From Siphonodentalium dalli (taxonomy: Eukaryota; Mollusca; Scaphopoda; Gadilida; Siphonodentaliidae): 64,000 bases of DNA. The notes under the pieces were generated by a model that did not search any database, was not told the DNA's origin, and saw only the letters and a list, made by a program, of their open reading frames with translations. Below, piece after piece: positions 1 to 10,493 of this stretch. Where the stretch lies: assembly GCA_032622095.1 (NCBI GenBank), contig CP136064.1, forward strand, positions 5,635,512 to 5,699,511, in the 5' to 3' direction. Each line of letters opens with the position of its first letter. The stretch's first letter is position 1. The translations under genes were made by a program, and so were the position numbers.

Positions 1-1337
1 CCGTGATCGGTGAAGACTCTATGTTGCAGCAGGTAGGATCTTGATTTTGCTCCGTGATCGTTGAAGACTCTATGTTGCAGCAGTTAGGACCTTGATTTTG
101 CTCCGTGATCGTTGAAGACTCTATGTTGCAGCAGGTAGGACCTTGATTTTGCTCAGTGATCGTTGAAGACTCTATAGTTGCAGCAGGTAGGACCTTGATT
201 TTGCTCCGTGATCGTTGAAGACTCTATGTTGCAGCAGGTATGATCTTGATTTTGCTCCGTGATCGTTGAAGACTCTATGTTGCAGCAGGTAGGATCTTGA
301 TTTTGCTCCGTGATCGTTGAAGACTCTATGTTGCAGCAGGTAGGATCTTGATTTTGCTCCGTGATCGTTGAAGACTCTATGTTGCAGCAGGTAGGACCTT
401 GATTTTGCTCCGTGATCGTTGAAGACTCTATGTTGCAGCAGTTAGGACCTTGATTTTGCTCAGTGATCGTTGAAGACTCTATAGTTGCAGCAGGTAGGAC
501 CTTGATTTTGCTCAGTGATCGTTGAAGACTCTATAGTTGCAGCAGGTAGGACCTTGATTTTGCTCCGTGATCGTTGAAGACTCTATGTTGCAGCAGGTAG
601 GATCTTGATTTTGCTCCGTGATCGTTGGAAGACTCTATGTTGCAGCAGGTAGGATCTTGATTTTGCTCCGTGATCGTTGAAGACTCTATGTTGCAGCAGG
701 TAGGATCTTGATTTTGCTCCGTGATCGTTGAAGACTCTATGTTGCAGCAGGTAGGACCTTGATTTTGCTCCGTGATCGTTGAAGACTCTATGTTGCAGCA
801 GTTAGGACCTTGATTTTGCTCAGTGATCGTTGAAGACTCTATAGTTGCAGCAGGTAGGACCTTGATTTTGCTCCGTGATCGTTGAAGACTCTATGTTGCA
901 GCAGGTAGGATCTTGATTTTGCTCCGTGATCGTTGAAGACTCTATGTTGCAGCAGGTAGGACCTTGATTTTGCTCCGTGATCGTTGAAGACTCTATGTTG
1001 CAGCAGTTAGGACCTTGATTTTGCTCAGTGATCGTTGAAGACTCTATGTTGCAGCAGGTAGGATCTTGATTTTGTTCCGTGATCGTTGAAGACTCTATGT
1101 TTCAGCAGGTAGGACCTTGATTTTTCTCCGTGATCGTTGAAGACTCTATGTTGCAGCAGTTAGGACCTTGATTTTGCTCAGTGATCGTTGAAGACTCTAT
1201 AGTTGCAGCAGGTAGGACCTTGATTTTGCTCCGTGATCGTTGAAGACTCTATGTTGCAGCAGTTAGGATCTTGATTTTGCTCCGTGATCGTTGAAGACTC
1301 CTATGTTGCAGCAGGTAGGACCTTGATTTTGCTCAGT
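1..1337. repeat. 51-bp satellite array, about 26 copies
   Basis: Head-to-tail copies of a 51-base unit that begins ccgtgatcgttgaagactct and ends accttgattttgct. Recurrent variants are gctcagtg for gctccgtg, cagttagg for caggtagg, and a 52-base form with an extra a in 'ctatagttgc'. The array already runs at base 1, so its left end lies outside the window. A solitary diverged monomer sits at 1853-1899. The last monomer runs into unique sequence 'gatctgtgaagccc'. No open frame crosses it. Non-coding satellite. Confidence 0.95.
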
Positions 1338-1359
1338 GATCTGTGAAGCCCATTTTCCC

Positions 1360-1810
1360 CAAGCCTGAACATAGTGTGTCTGTCATCTGCAGAATGAGGT
1401 CCCCAGTGGGTGAATTTAGTGATGCTATCCCATGGGCTAGCATCATCAAATTCACCCTCTGGGGACCTCATTCTGCATGGCCTCATCTGCTATGGGAGAC
1501 ACAGACTCAGATTGAAGTTACCAAGTAGTGAATATTGTGATGTACACCCATTGGGAACCTCAATTACACAATGTGTCTTCTGCCAATTTGGGGATATAGA
1601 GAAACTAAACTTAAAAAGAAATAGAATCTGTGTGAAGAAGTTTTTTTAAAGAAATTTGATAATAAAGAAACTTCCAGAGAAGATGAGGCCTAAGCAGAAT
1701 GAGGTCCCCAGAGGGTGAATTTGATGAATCTAGACCACGGGATAGCATCACTAAATTCACCCTCTGGGGACCTCATTCTGCAAATGGCAGGCACACTGAA
1801 CTCAGGCTTG
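1360..1810. mobile_element. hAT-like MITE, family M (full-length, 451 bp)
   Basis: Ends are caagcctg and caggcttg, followed inward by the family TIR 'agtgtgtctgtcat' and two internal hairpins built from 'gaatgaggtccccag' / 'ctggggacctcattc'. Between them is a ~230-base AT-rich core. Flanks are cattttccc on the left and catattccc on the right, an 8-9 base target duplication with one mismatch. The uninterrupted target is present at 1898-1956 (aagcccatattgccacttg), which confirms the boundaries. No transposase; non-autonomous. Family naming rests on TSD length and CA..TG ends, as is usual for hAT. Confidence 0.85.
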
Positions 1811-2017
1811 CATATTCCCACTTGTAATCGTCATTATGAGTAATAACATGATCGGTGAAGACTCCATGTTGTAGCAGTTAGGACCTTGATTTTGCTCAGT
1901 AATCTGTGAAGCCCATATTGCCACTTGTAATCGTCATTATGAGTAATAACATGCTCCGTGGGTGCTTACAACATGCTCCGTGGGTGCTTACAACATGCTC
2001 CGTGGGTGCTTACAACA
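1811..2017. repeat. Duplicated satellite edge and 22-bp triplet
   Basis: The 35 bases at 1818-1853 (cacttgtaatcgtcattatg and onward) recur at 1921-1952, and a lone 51-bp satellite monomer lies between them. The second copy then runs into three direct copies of a 22-base unit beginning catgctccgtgggtgcttac (about 1950-2017). The block is a small duplication of the right edge of the 51-bp array; its second copy lacks the family M insertion. Confidence 0.8.
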
Positions 2018-2376
2018 TACTGCTGCTGAACTTAAAGCTTAAAGTTCATCTTTATGCCTTATCGTCATATTCATTGATTTTTGTTTAGCTGCATTGTAAA
2101 GAAAACATATAAAACAATCAATTAAGAAACCACCTACTGTGTACATGCATCTCCAACTCACAAGAAATATACAAGAAAATACTTTGATTGGCGGTAAAGA
2201 AGTTTCTATTCTTCTCAGGGGTCACATGTGTGTCTAGTCGAGTAGTTGTGGCAACTTTTAAGGTCTTTCCTTCTCCTGTGAAACTGACACATCGTGTTAT
2301 GACGTGTTATGATCGTGTGCTGAAGCAATGATAAAACTAAAATGACCCAATCACCAAGACTGCTTTGTTACATGTA
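2018..2376. other. Unannotated spacer
   Basis: AT-rich sequence with no recognisable gene, exon or repeat. The last bases, gactgctttgttacatgta, recur just right of the next element (2604-2622), so the MITE there sits between two copies of a ~20-base word, longer than its own TA target duplication. Confidence 0.5.
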
Positions 2377-2589
2377 CAGTAATGCCCTAATTAATCGACT
2401 CCATAACCACAGCAGAATTATGGGTAACTTTTCAGGATTTAGTCGGAAATATGGCTTGTTGCCATTCATCGGAAAGCTCTCGGGGAGAGCTTTCCGATGA
2501 ATGGCAACAAGCCATATTTCCGACTAAATCCTGAAAAGTTACCCATAATTCTGCTGTGTTTAAGGAGTCGATTAATTAGAGCATTACTG
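2377..2589. mobile_element. TA-site hairpin MITE, family P (213 bp, intact)
   Basis: Starts cagtaatgccctaattaatc and ends with the reverse complement gagcattactg, flanked by TA on both sides. The two ~104-base arms are almost perfect reverse complements, meeting at gctctcggggagagc. TA target duplication and a CAGT terminus fit pogo/Tigger-type Tc1/mariner MITEs. Any transcript through it would fold into a ~100-bp double-stranded stem. No coding capacity. Confidence 0.9.
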
Positions 2590-2660
2590 TAGTTAGACCT
2601 AGACTCTGCTTTGTTACATGTAACTTTCCATGACTGGATCTTTGTGAAATTTTGCATTTC

Positions 2661-3276
2661 ATATATAAGATCTCGGTCGCCTCGCATATATAAGATCTCG
2701 GTCGCCTCGCATATATAAGATCTCGGTCGCCTCGCATATATAAGATCTCGGTCGCCTCGCATATATAAGATCTCGGTCGCCTCGCATATATAAGATCTCG
2801 GTCGCCTCGCATATATAAGATCTCGGTCGCCTCGCATATATAAGATCTCGGTCGCCTCGCATATATAAGATCTCGGTCGCCTCGCATATATAAGATCTCG
2901 GTCGCCTCGCATATATAAGATCTCGGTCGCCTCGCATATATAAGATCTCGGTCGCCTCGCATATATAAGATCTCGGTCGCCTCGCATATATAAGATCTCG
3001 GTCGCCTCGCATATATAAGATCTCGGTCGCCTCGCATATATAAGATCTCGGTCGCCTCGCATATATAAGATCTCGGTCGCCTCGCATATATAAGATCTCG
3101 GTCGCCTCGCATATATAAGATCTCGGTCGCCTCGCATATATAAGATCTCGGTCGCCTCGCATATATAAGATCTCGGTCGCCTCGCATATATAAGATCTCG
3201 GTCGCCTCGCATATATAAGATCTCGGTCGCCTCGCATATATAAGATCTCGGTCGCCTCGCATATATAAGATCTCGG
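2661..3276. repeat. 25-bp satellite, 24.6 near-identical copies
   Basis: Unit atatataagatctcggtcg plus cctcgc, repeated with no base difference that I can see over 616 bases, so it is young or efficiently homogenised. Twenty-one of the 25 bases (ggtcgcctcgcatatataag plus a) match one half of the hairpin module of the TTAA MITEs in this window. The long minus-strand open frame is a product of a unit without stops (three units = 75 bases = 25 codons) and is not called as a gene. Confidence 0.96.
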
Positions 3277-3548
3277 TTTTTACATTGTCCAGATGATAAC
3301 TTCAGCAATATTCAACAGAATTTCTTGAAATTTGGTACATGGTTCACATTTGAGAGGATGCAGGCCAAGTTCGATTATGGTCCGATGATTTCAGATGGAG
3401 TTAAGCCCCTTTTTTAATGCCACCTCGTTCGGGGGACCATGGGGTCTGCAACCTTTTTTCTGGCATATTTTATCTGTAAAACTGTTTGTTTTTCCCACAA
3501 TCCTCGATTATTACCACTATGTGACACTTGTTCGGGCATTTCAATCCC
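3277..3548. other. Unannotated spacer
   Basis: AT-rich spacer between the 25-bp array and the next MITE fragment. No recognisable repeat, exon or motif. A short open frame begins at 3395 but runs on into the MITE, so it is not a gene. Confidence 0.5.
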
Positions 3549-3552
3549 TTAA

Positions 3553-3674
3553 CCCTTTACCCAACAGAATGGCCCGTTGCCAATGCATTCTCTTATATAT
3601 GCGAGTCGACCATAGGTCGCCTCGCATATATAAGAGAATGCATTGGCTTAACACATTAAAAATTATAAAATTGG
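3553..3674 (+). mobile_element. piggyBac-like MITE fragment, family B1
   Basis: Follows a TTAA (3549-3552) with the B1 terminus ccctttacccaacagaa, then one complete hairpin module (gccaatgcattctcttatat .. 3580-3647). It breaks off after 'cattaaaaattataaaattg'; the right half and the second TTAA are missing. 5' fragment of the element seen whole at 17094, 27967, 29689 and 36346. Confidence 0.85.
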
Positions 3675-4370
3675 ATGCTTCCGGCGCCCCTGGGAGTAAC
3701 AAATGCTTTGGGCCAGGGAGGATAACTAAGCAATCTTTTAATTATATCCTTATACATTTGGCAGGCATACTTGTACCGGATAGCAGACACTGTTCTTATG
3801 TATTACCGTAAACTAATTCCCAGAACCTCCCAGAACGGATGAATATTAGGAAGACACTGAAGTATTGCTTTACTAAAAGTTAACAACAAATTAATCAGGA
3901 TGTTTAGTTTGTCTGACATCTGTGGAGAGAATACAGTAAGATTTATCAGTATGTGTCACATTTGAGCTCGATTGCGTCACAGGTCAATTGGAATATATGC
4001 CTCCTACCATCACATGTCTCCTACGAGCTAATTTATCAGTATAATTTATTAGTATATAGCACCATATGTCTGCGGTCAGAACATTACCACTTAATATCTG
4101 CTGTAGAAAAATACACCTGCATGTATAGGCTACAGACAAACAAATCGCTCAAAATGGTATGATTTTCTCATACTACGTGCCACGTGGTTACATAAATAAA
4201 TCAATATTTGTGTCTGTGATCAGTATATTTATACCCCCTCCCCCCTCCCCCGCAACGAAGTTGTGGAGGGGTGTATACTGGAATCAGCTTGGCTGTTGTC
4301 GTACTTGGACACAAATTTGTGGCAATATAAATTCCCATGTCGACCGATGGCTCAATAGTGTGGTCGTCAG
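3675..4370. other. Spacer with a dispersed-repeat fragment
   Basis: Mostly unique AT-rich DNA. At 4236-4310 a pyrimidine run (ccccctcccccctccccc) is followed by 'gcaacgaagttgtggagggg' and 'gtatactggaatcagcttg', resembling a dispersed repeat I associate with molluscan genomes (from memory). At 4345-4381 'tggctcaatagtgtgg' and 'gggttcgaccc' resemble pol III A and B boxes, but they are only ~24 bases apart, too close for a normal tRNA head. No gene. Confidence 0.4.
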
Positions 4371-7300
4371 AGGGTTCGACCCGGAAGAAATTGGTATAGA
4401 AGCGGTTTTGGTGTCATTCGACGTGGGAGAATCTCGTGAATAACATATCCAAAATCCGCTAAAATCCGCTTTTGGCAAAATTCAGGATCCAAGATGGCGT
4501 CCAACATGGCTGCCGTTAGTCAAAAGATACTCTGACTGAGATTAATTCGATAACAGTGAGAACAAATGTTGTCATATGTATACAAATGTATACATTTTTG
4601 CAAAGGTAAAATGTTGAGCCACCTGTTTATGGCAAAAATGGAACCCATCATCCCAGATGGCCGCCAAAATGGCGGCCTAAACTCGAACATTTGAAGTTTT
4701 TGCCTAATATCTTAAAGATCAATTCCTGTTGTTTGATAATGGTTCAGACTGGCGACATTGATTAGTCATATTCATGCTAATTCATCATTGGAGCAATGAA
4801 AGATACCATAAATGGGGTCCCAGACTCATCTACACCCTCAAAAATTCGATTTTACAGAACGCGGTATAACATTCCACAAAACTCTCCATTGTGATTACAG
4901 TCATATATCAACAAGAAATGGACAGAACTGTACAATGTAAGTTGGGCATACCAATATCTATAAATACTCCAATTCAATGAAACCCAAATTGGCGCTTTGT
5001 CTCAAAATGGCTGCCAAAATGGCGGTCAAAATATGGAAAATGGCGGATATTGATCACAGTGTCATTCAATCCATTATAAGTAGTGGTTGATGAATAAAAT
5101 TGACTAAATAAATACGAATGAATACCTCTTTATGATGCCATTATGCTAGCTCTATGTAAAAACTTAAAAATCAGTACCAAAAATGGCCACCCGATGTGAA
5201 AAATACTATTTTCTATCACTTCTGTTTATCACTTGTTGCTCAATGGGTATATTCTTTCAATGATCGTGTCAACTGATCATTACAGCAATGAAATTTCTAA
5301 TAGATTAGATCATAGTTTACTCCGGTCCTTCACTAATAAGTTATAACGAATGCGGTATGAAATTTAACCAAAATCGACTTTGGGGTTCTGGTCACATTTG
5401 ATATTTAGGGATGAGCAGATCTTGTCTACAAAATAATTGATCGTTTCTTTTATTTGTGAACATTCCATCTCAAATAGACCAAAAGAAACAATAAATTTGA
5501 TCTAATATGGCTTCCAAAACGAAAATGGTAGACTCTGCCCAGCTTATCACATAATGGAAGTTGTGAGTGGTGGATGCAGTTGATAGTTGGCTCATATACA
5601 TGTATGTGGCTCATATATATCAAAACTATTTATTTTCAATCTTTTGGTGGCTTCCCGCGGGTTGACAAAATCTCGACTCATCAGTGCTATAATGTCGTAT
5701 ATCCATTATGGCGGGAGATGAGTATTTGATACCATTTGAATCGTGAGAAAAAATCCAATCCGATGGGCCAAACTGTCCTTGCATTGGATGACAAATATTC
5801 GCACAAACCAGTGAAGCAAATGTCGTATATCCAGCGATCTTTACAATTATTCGTACTATGAGGTCGTATGTCCAACAGCAGCCAATCGGACGCTTCAGGT
5901 TGTCCACGTGACTTCTGTTTTGTGTTTGTGAATTCTAAAATGTGTGCTATATGGCAGTATCTCCATGTTAGTCGCGTGATCATTTGGTGATTTAAATTTT
6001 GTGATTGTTCCACACATTTCTGTATGATGATGCACATGGGTGAATTTTCATAGTGTAGAATAGGCACTTTTTAGTTCATAGACACATGCGATTGCCACCA
6101 TATTTAGCTTAATCTGCATTTATTAGCACAACTTCATTATAGCACGGAAACGAATCGTCGCTGGCATACGCAAAATGTCATATCTCCAAACAAGCTATTG
6201 CTTTTTAAAAGAAAACGAGGGAATAAACAGAAAACAATATGTGGTTCAATGAACAGCTAATGTCAGTTTTCATTGGGATAAATACAACAATACGTCATGC
6301 TTTGTCAACATTAGGAGAAATGTTGTCTAAAAACTTCAACCTTCATTTTCTCGGAAAGTTGAAAATGTGGGTTACATTATAGTACTGATGCGACGAAATA
6401 TTAACTATTCGGGCTCGGCCATCATTTTCAAATTTCAAGCTGGAACTAAATGTAGCCCATGGATTCCCCATTTCGACATGTAAGAAAAGTAGTTTTACTC
6501 TGATCTCTTCCCAGATATCAACTCTCCGGTAAATGGTGATCTCTTATGTTCTAGAAAATACGTGTGCCAAATACATATATGTATGAAGAAACTATTCCCA
6601 TACATTGTTTACACATCGACTCCGTAAGTATGTGGAGGTTTTCTTGGACAAGCGGGATTTTCAAACCTCGAAACCGTCCGTACAACAATAAAAGTTAATA
6701 GGAAATGACGTTGGATGTAGGTCTAGAGTACGTCGTCCGCATGAAATAGTTTCGTGTCATTAATTTGCACATAGTTCGTGCTCTGATGAGCATGGATGAA
6801 CGCCTTATGTGGCAGTTTGATTGTCTAACATCCAGAAAATAACATGTTCATTGTTCACATTTCTTAGACAAACATGTTGTTAATCACCATCTTCATGTGG
6901 CATTTCTATCCAATGACAACCTTGAAATGCCAGTTAATCAAGCTAAATGGTTGATACCTTTACGCCTACGGGTCAGATCCAGCCGTGACGCACATTGTGT
7001 CTACATATCATTGATGAAATTTACTAAATGTGTAGAAGATATAGGTGCGTCTATATATGTACTAGAATGTTTCTATCCACATGTATATACCCACAATCGC
7101 ATGACACAGAATTGTCACATAAAGTGTGAAGGGTATACAATGTACGTGCGAATTTTCATTTTTCCTCTTGATATTGAAGAAAATAATGTTACTTTGAAAC
7201 TCTCCAGCTCCGATAACCAACTTGGCCACCAATTAAGTAATCCCCAGATTATTCGCTTTTCCCTCCTGTCCTTTTCACTTTCGCCAGCACTGGAAAACCT

Positions 7301-8625
7301 ATTATAGCCTGATGCTTCCGTACTAGACCACCGATGCCCATATAATTGATGTTCGTTATAAGTAGAAATGTTGACACTGTGTTTTCAAATAATCCAGATT
7401 CGTAGCAATTTAATTTATTTTTAATTAATTTCCAGATAGTCCCTCGTAATAAGTGGACATCGTGTTGGTTCCTGCAGTAGATACTGCTTAGTTGGAACAT
7501 TTCAGGCTGAACTGATTGTGGTAGTAGATTATTGGCAACATGTTTAATAGGTCTGTCATCGTTAGCTCACAACCGAAGTGTTGTTTCGGCTTTCCTCTGA
7601 GCAGAACTTAAATTTCGACAATTTTCGGTGGCCATTTTGGTAGCCATCTTAGCATTTTGAATCGTGATTGGCTACTCATACCCACAAAAAACATTGATTT
7701 CAATCAATGATGTGTATTGGTGCCGAATTGGCGTTTTGTCGAATGGGTTTTCGTGAATAACTACATATTTGCCATTTTCATTATTATTGGCGACCATGTT
7801 GGACGCCATCTTGAATTCTGTATGTTCCCAAAAGCGGATTTTAGCGGATTTTGGATATGTTATACACGAGATTCTCCCGCGTCGAATGACAACAAAACCG
7901 TTTCTTTACCAATTCCTTCTGGGTCTAACCCTCTGACGACCATTCTAAATATCTGCCATTTTCCATATTTTGACCGCCATTTTGGCAGCCATTTTAAGAC
8001 AAAGCGCCAATTTGGGTTTCATTGAATTGGAGCAATTATAGATAATGGTATGCCCAACTTACATTGTACAGTTCTCTCCATTTCTTGTTGATATACGACT
8101 GGAATCCCAATGGCGATATTTGTGGAATTTTATACCGCGTTCTGTAAAATCGAATTTTTGAGGGTGTATATGAGTCTGGGACCCCATTTATGGTATCTTT
8201 CATTGCTCCAATGATGAATTAACATGAATATGACTAATCAATGTCGCCAGTCTGAACCATTATCAAACAACAGGAATTGATCTTTAAGATATTAGGCAAA
8301 AATTTCAAATTTTCGAGTTTAGGCCACCATTTTGGCAGCCATCTGGGGCGAGGGGTTACATTTGTTCTATAGATATGTGGCATAATACTTTACCTTCGCA
8401 AAAATGTATACATTTGTATTAATATGGCAACATTTGTTCTCATTATGTCGAATTAATCTCAGTCAGAATCTCTTTTGACTAATGGCGGCCATGTTGGACG
8501 CCATGTTGGATCCTGGATTTTGCCCAAAGCGGATTTTAGCGGATTTTGGATATGTTGTAGCAGAGATTCTCCCGGGTTGAATGACACCGAGATCGCTTCT
8601 ATACCAATTTCTTCTGGGTTGACCC
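4371..8625. mobile_element. 4.3-kb inverted-repeat (foldback-like) element
   Basis: The left arm, about 4371-5056, reappears as a diverged reverse complement at about 7951-8625. Matching landmarks: 'gaagaaattggtatagaagc' against its complement at 8600-8615, 'aaaatccgctaaaatccgct' against 8529-8548, and 'gatcaattcctgttgtttga' against 8262-8281. An extra copy of the arm tip, same orientation as the right tip, lies at 7790-7946. Arms carry repeated 'aagatggc' / 'caaaatggc' words. The ~2.7-kb interior (5057-7780) holds no transposase or domain I recognise, and its open frames are short. Possibly a foldback transposon or two elements in inverted orientation. Confidence 0.75.
5057..7780. other. Interior of the inverted-repeat element, no gene recognised
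   Basis: Low-GC sequence, with several open frames of 80-140 codons on both strands (for example 6897-7307 + and 5687-6067 -). Their translations show no family signature, no consistent coding periodicity that I can judge, and no splice-bounded structure. I see no transposase catalytic motif. Left unannotated. Confidence 0.5.
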
Positions 8626-8810
8626 CTTTTTTTTTGCGTACCAACATAAGATAAACCAAGACATTCGTTCCAACGTTCCAAGGATCATGTTTGATAATGA
8701 CTAGGATGGTGTATGATAACAATTAGGATTTTGTATGATAATCTGTGCCCCAAAACCAGACATTCCCTTTAAACTGGAATTTCAATTTTATGATATCATG
8801 GATTCATGTG

Positions 8811-9385
8811 CAGGGTCCGCGCTTGCCCGAAATTTGTTTTTGCCAAATGAAAATAATTTTTGCCAAATGTTGTTATAAGTTGCCAAATTCTATCAGTTCT
8901 ACAACATTGTGCCTTTTATTTTGACTATTTCGACAATCGCTGCTTGAGCGGCCATTGATATCGATAGTAAAGCGGTTAATTACTGACAATTCTCGCCTCT
9001 TTACTTGGGTATATCATAGAATAATAAACCAACAACATAACAATGGAATTGCGGAAGGGTTTCTTCATCAGAAAGTCCCGTCGAAACAAGGAGGATTAGC
9101 TACCGGTATGTAAACACCACCACCAGATACTAATGATATCGGATTAATTGTATCTTGATAGAGGGGTTAACTTTTCATAACCTTATAAATCACCACTAAT
9201 TTATAAGTGATGAAAGATTTTCCTGGAATGAGTGGTATTAGTTGACAAATATTATTAAATTTTCTTTAGGAATAAAAAGTGACTTGTCAAATTTTTTGCC
9301 AAATGAAAATATTTTTTGCCAAACGTGAATTATTTTTGCCATTGGCAAATTTGGCAAATTTGGCAAGTGGCAGCGCGAACCACTG
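8811..9385. mobile_element. hAT MITE with perfect 8-bp target duplication (575 bp)
   Basis: Left end cagggtccgcgcttgcc, right end the imperfect complement ggcagcgcgaaccactg. Flanking ttcatgtg at 8803-8810 and again at 9386-9393 is an exact 8-bp target duplication, diagnostic of hAT-type insertion. The subterminal regions carry several direct and inverted copies of 'tttttgccaaatg', typical of hAT transposase-binding arrays. Within it, 9043-9099 is a 19-codon frame (MELRKGFFIRKSRRNKED, then stop) that could be a relic of the parental first exon, though this is weak. Unrelated in sequence to family M. Confidence 0.92.
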
Positions 9386-9393
9386 TTCATGTG

Positions 9394-9620
9394 TCTGTTT
9401 AGGGTCGGGCATACTTAATACACTATGCCGTCACAACATTGCTAATAATTCACTCACATGGTATTCTATTGATTATGAATGGATTATAATGCTCTGAATG
9501 GAAGCTGTACTCATACTCTATTTGCTTTAGACATTAAGTTCTCCTGCGTATATGTCTAATGTCTCAATATTTTACCAAACACATACTCAACATGGTCTTA
9601 ACCATTTCATGTATGGGAGG
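9394..9620. other. Unannotated spacer
   Basis: AT-rich spacer between a hAT MITE and a TTAA MITE. Nothing recognisable. Confidence 0.5.
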
Positions 9621-9624
9621 TTAA

Positions 9625-10125
9625 CCCTTTATTGAACCCCATACAGAGGGAGCAATGCACCGATGACTGTCATCTGCTTGAGTCTGTGTGGGGCTCCAAA
9701 TGGGAGTGTTTTATAATTTCCTTTTCGTGATGGGAGCTGCACTGGTGCAGCATTAACCCTTTGAGTGCCAGGTCGATTTTTGTATCAACCCATATACCCT
9801 GTGCCAATGCATTCTCTTATATATGCGAGTCGACCATAGGTCGCCTCGCATATATAAGAGAATGCATTGGCCTAACAATTATTATTATTTTTTTTTTTTT
9901 TACAATTTTTTACAATTTTAATAATTTATTCTTATATTCTTTAACAGACTTATTTTGTAGGTTTAGGGCCCCTGGCACTCAAAGGGTTAAAGATCCTGTG
10001 CCAGTGCATTCTCTTATATATGCAAAAGTGAGACTCTGGGAGACTCGCATAATATAAGAGAATACATTGTCACAGGTTTTTCACAAAATTTCAGGAAGCT
10101 TCAGTCATGAGTCTCAGGATTAAAA
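9625..10125 (+). mobile_element. piggyBac-like MITE, family B3 (interrupted)
   Basis: Begins after TTAA (9621-9624) as ccctttattgaaccccatac, matching the B3 copy at 28586. The shared body includes 'gcaccgatgactgtc', 'gtgtggggctcca' and 'ggtgcagcattaaagatcct'. It is interrupted at its internal TTAA by the B2 MITE at 9757-9986. The right part carries a degenerate hairpin module (10007-10072) and ends near 'ttcaggaagcttcagtcatga'; the terminal TTAA is unclear. Confidence 0.75.
9757..9986 (+). mobile_element. piggyBac-like MITE, family B2, nested in B3
   Basis: TTAA at 9753-9756 and 9987-9990 bound the TIRs ccctttgagtgccagg and cctggcactcaaaggg. Inside is one full hairpin module (9807-9873) and a poly-T/AT-rich stretch. 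The uninterrupted target 'gcagcattaaagatcctgtg' exists at 28722-28741, so this is a precise TTAA insertion into a B3 element. 230 bases, no coding capacity. Confidence 0.93.
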
Positions 10126-10258
10126 TTAAGCAGGGTTTCTGCTAGTGTTGGGGGTATGAGCCCCAATAACACACACCGATTCCGATACAATATAATAAGC
10201 CAATGGGCCTCACATTGATATCTGTTGTTACACTACCATTCCATTTCGTAATCGTCTG

Positions 10259-10485
10259 CAAGCCTTGAAAAAGGGTGTCTGTCATTTGAGAATGAGGTCC
10301 CCAGAGGGTGAATTTAGTGATGCTACCCCGCATAGTGGGCTGGCATCACCAAATTCACCTTCTGGGGACCTCATTCTGCTTACACCTCAGCAGAATGAGA
10401 TCCCCAGAGGGTGAATTTGGTGATGCTAAATTCACCCTCTGGGGACCTCATTCTGCAAATGACAGACACACTATTTCAAGGCTTG
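10259..10485. mobile_element. hAT-like MITE, family M, double-hairpin form
   Basis: caagcctt .. aaggcttg ends, flanked by atcgtctg at 10251-10258 and 10486-10493, an exact 8-bp target duplication. Inside are two tandem hairpins, each made of a 'gaggtccccagagggtgaat' arm and its complement, joined by 'cttacacctcag'. A diverged uninterrupted version of the target lies at 11331-11369 (ttccatttcgtaatcgtttg followed by caatctgaggtcaatgc). Confidence 0.93.
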
Positions 10486-10493
10486 ATCGTCTG

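Noticed and set aside
2360-2622. 20-base repeats around the P element at 2377 as a long target duplication
   Set aside because: Family P has TA duplications at many other sites, and the right copy of the word is separated from the element by unrelated bases. Probably a local duplication.
2466-3308. 280-codon minus-strand frame with a 25-residue repeat
   Set aside because: Three perfect 25-base satellite units make 25 codons; every frame without a stop stays open. Its ends lie in a MITE arm and spacer.
6897-7307. 136-codon + frame as a transposase of the 4.3-kb inverted-repeat element
   Set aside because: No catalytic or DNA-binding motif visible; the frame does not extend into either arm and has no neighbours in a compatible frame.
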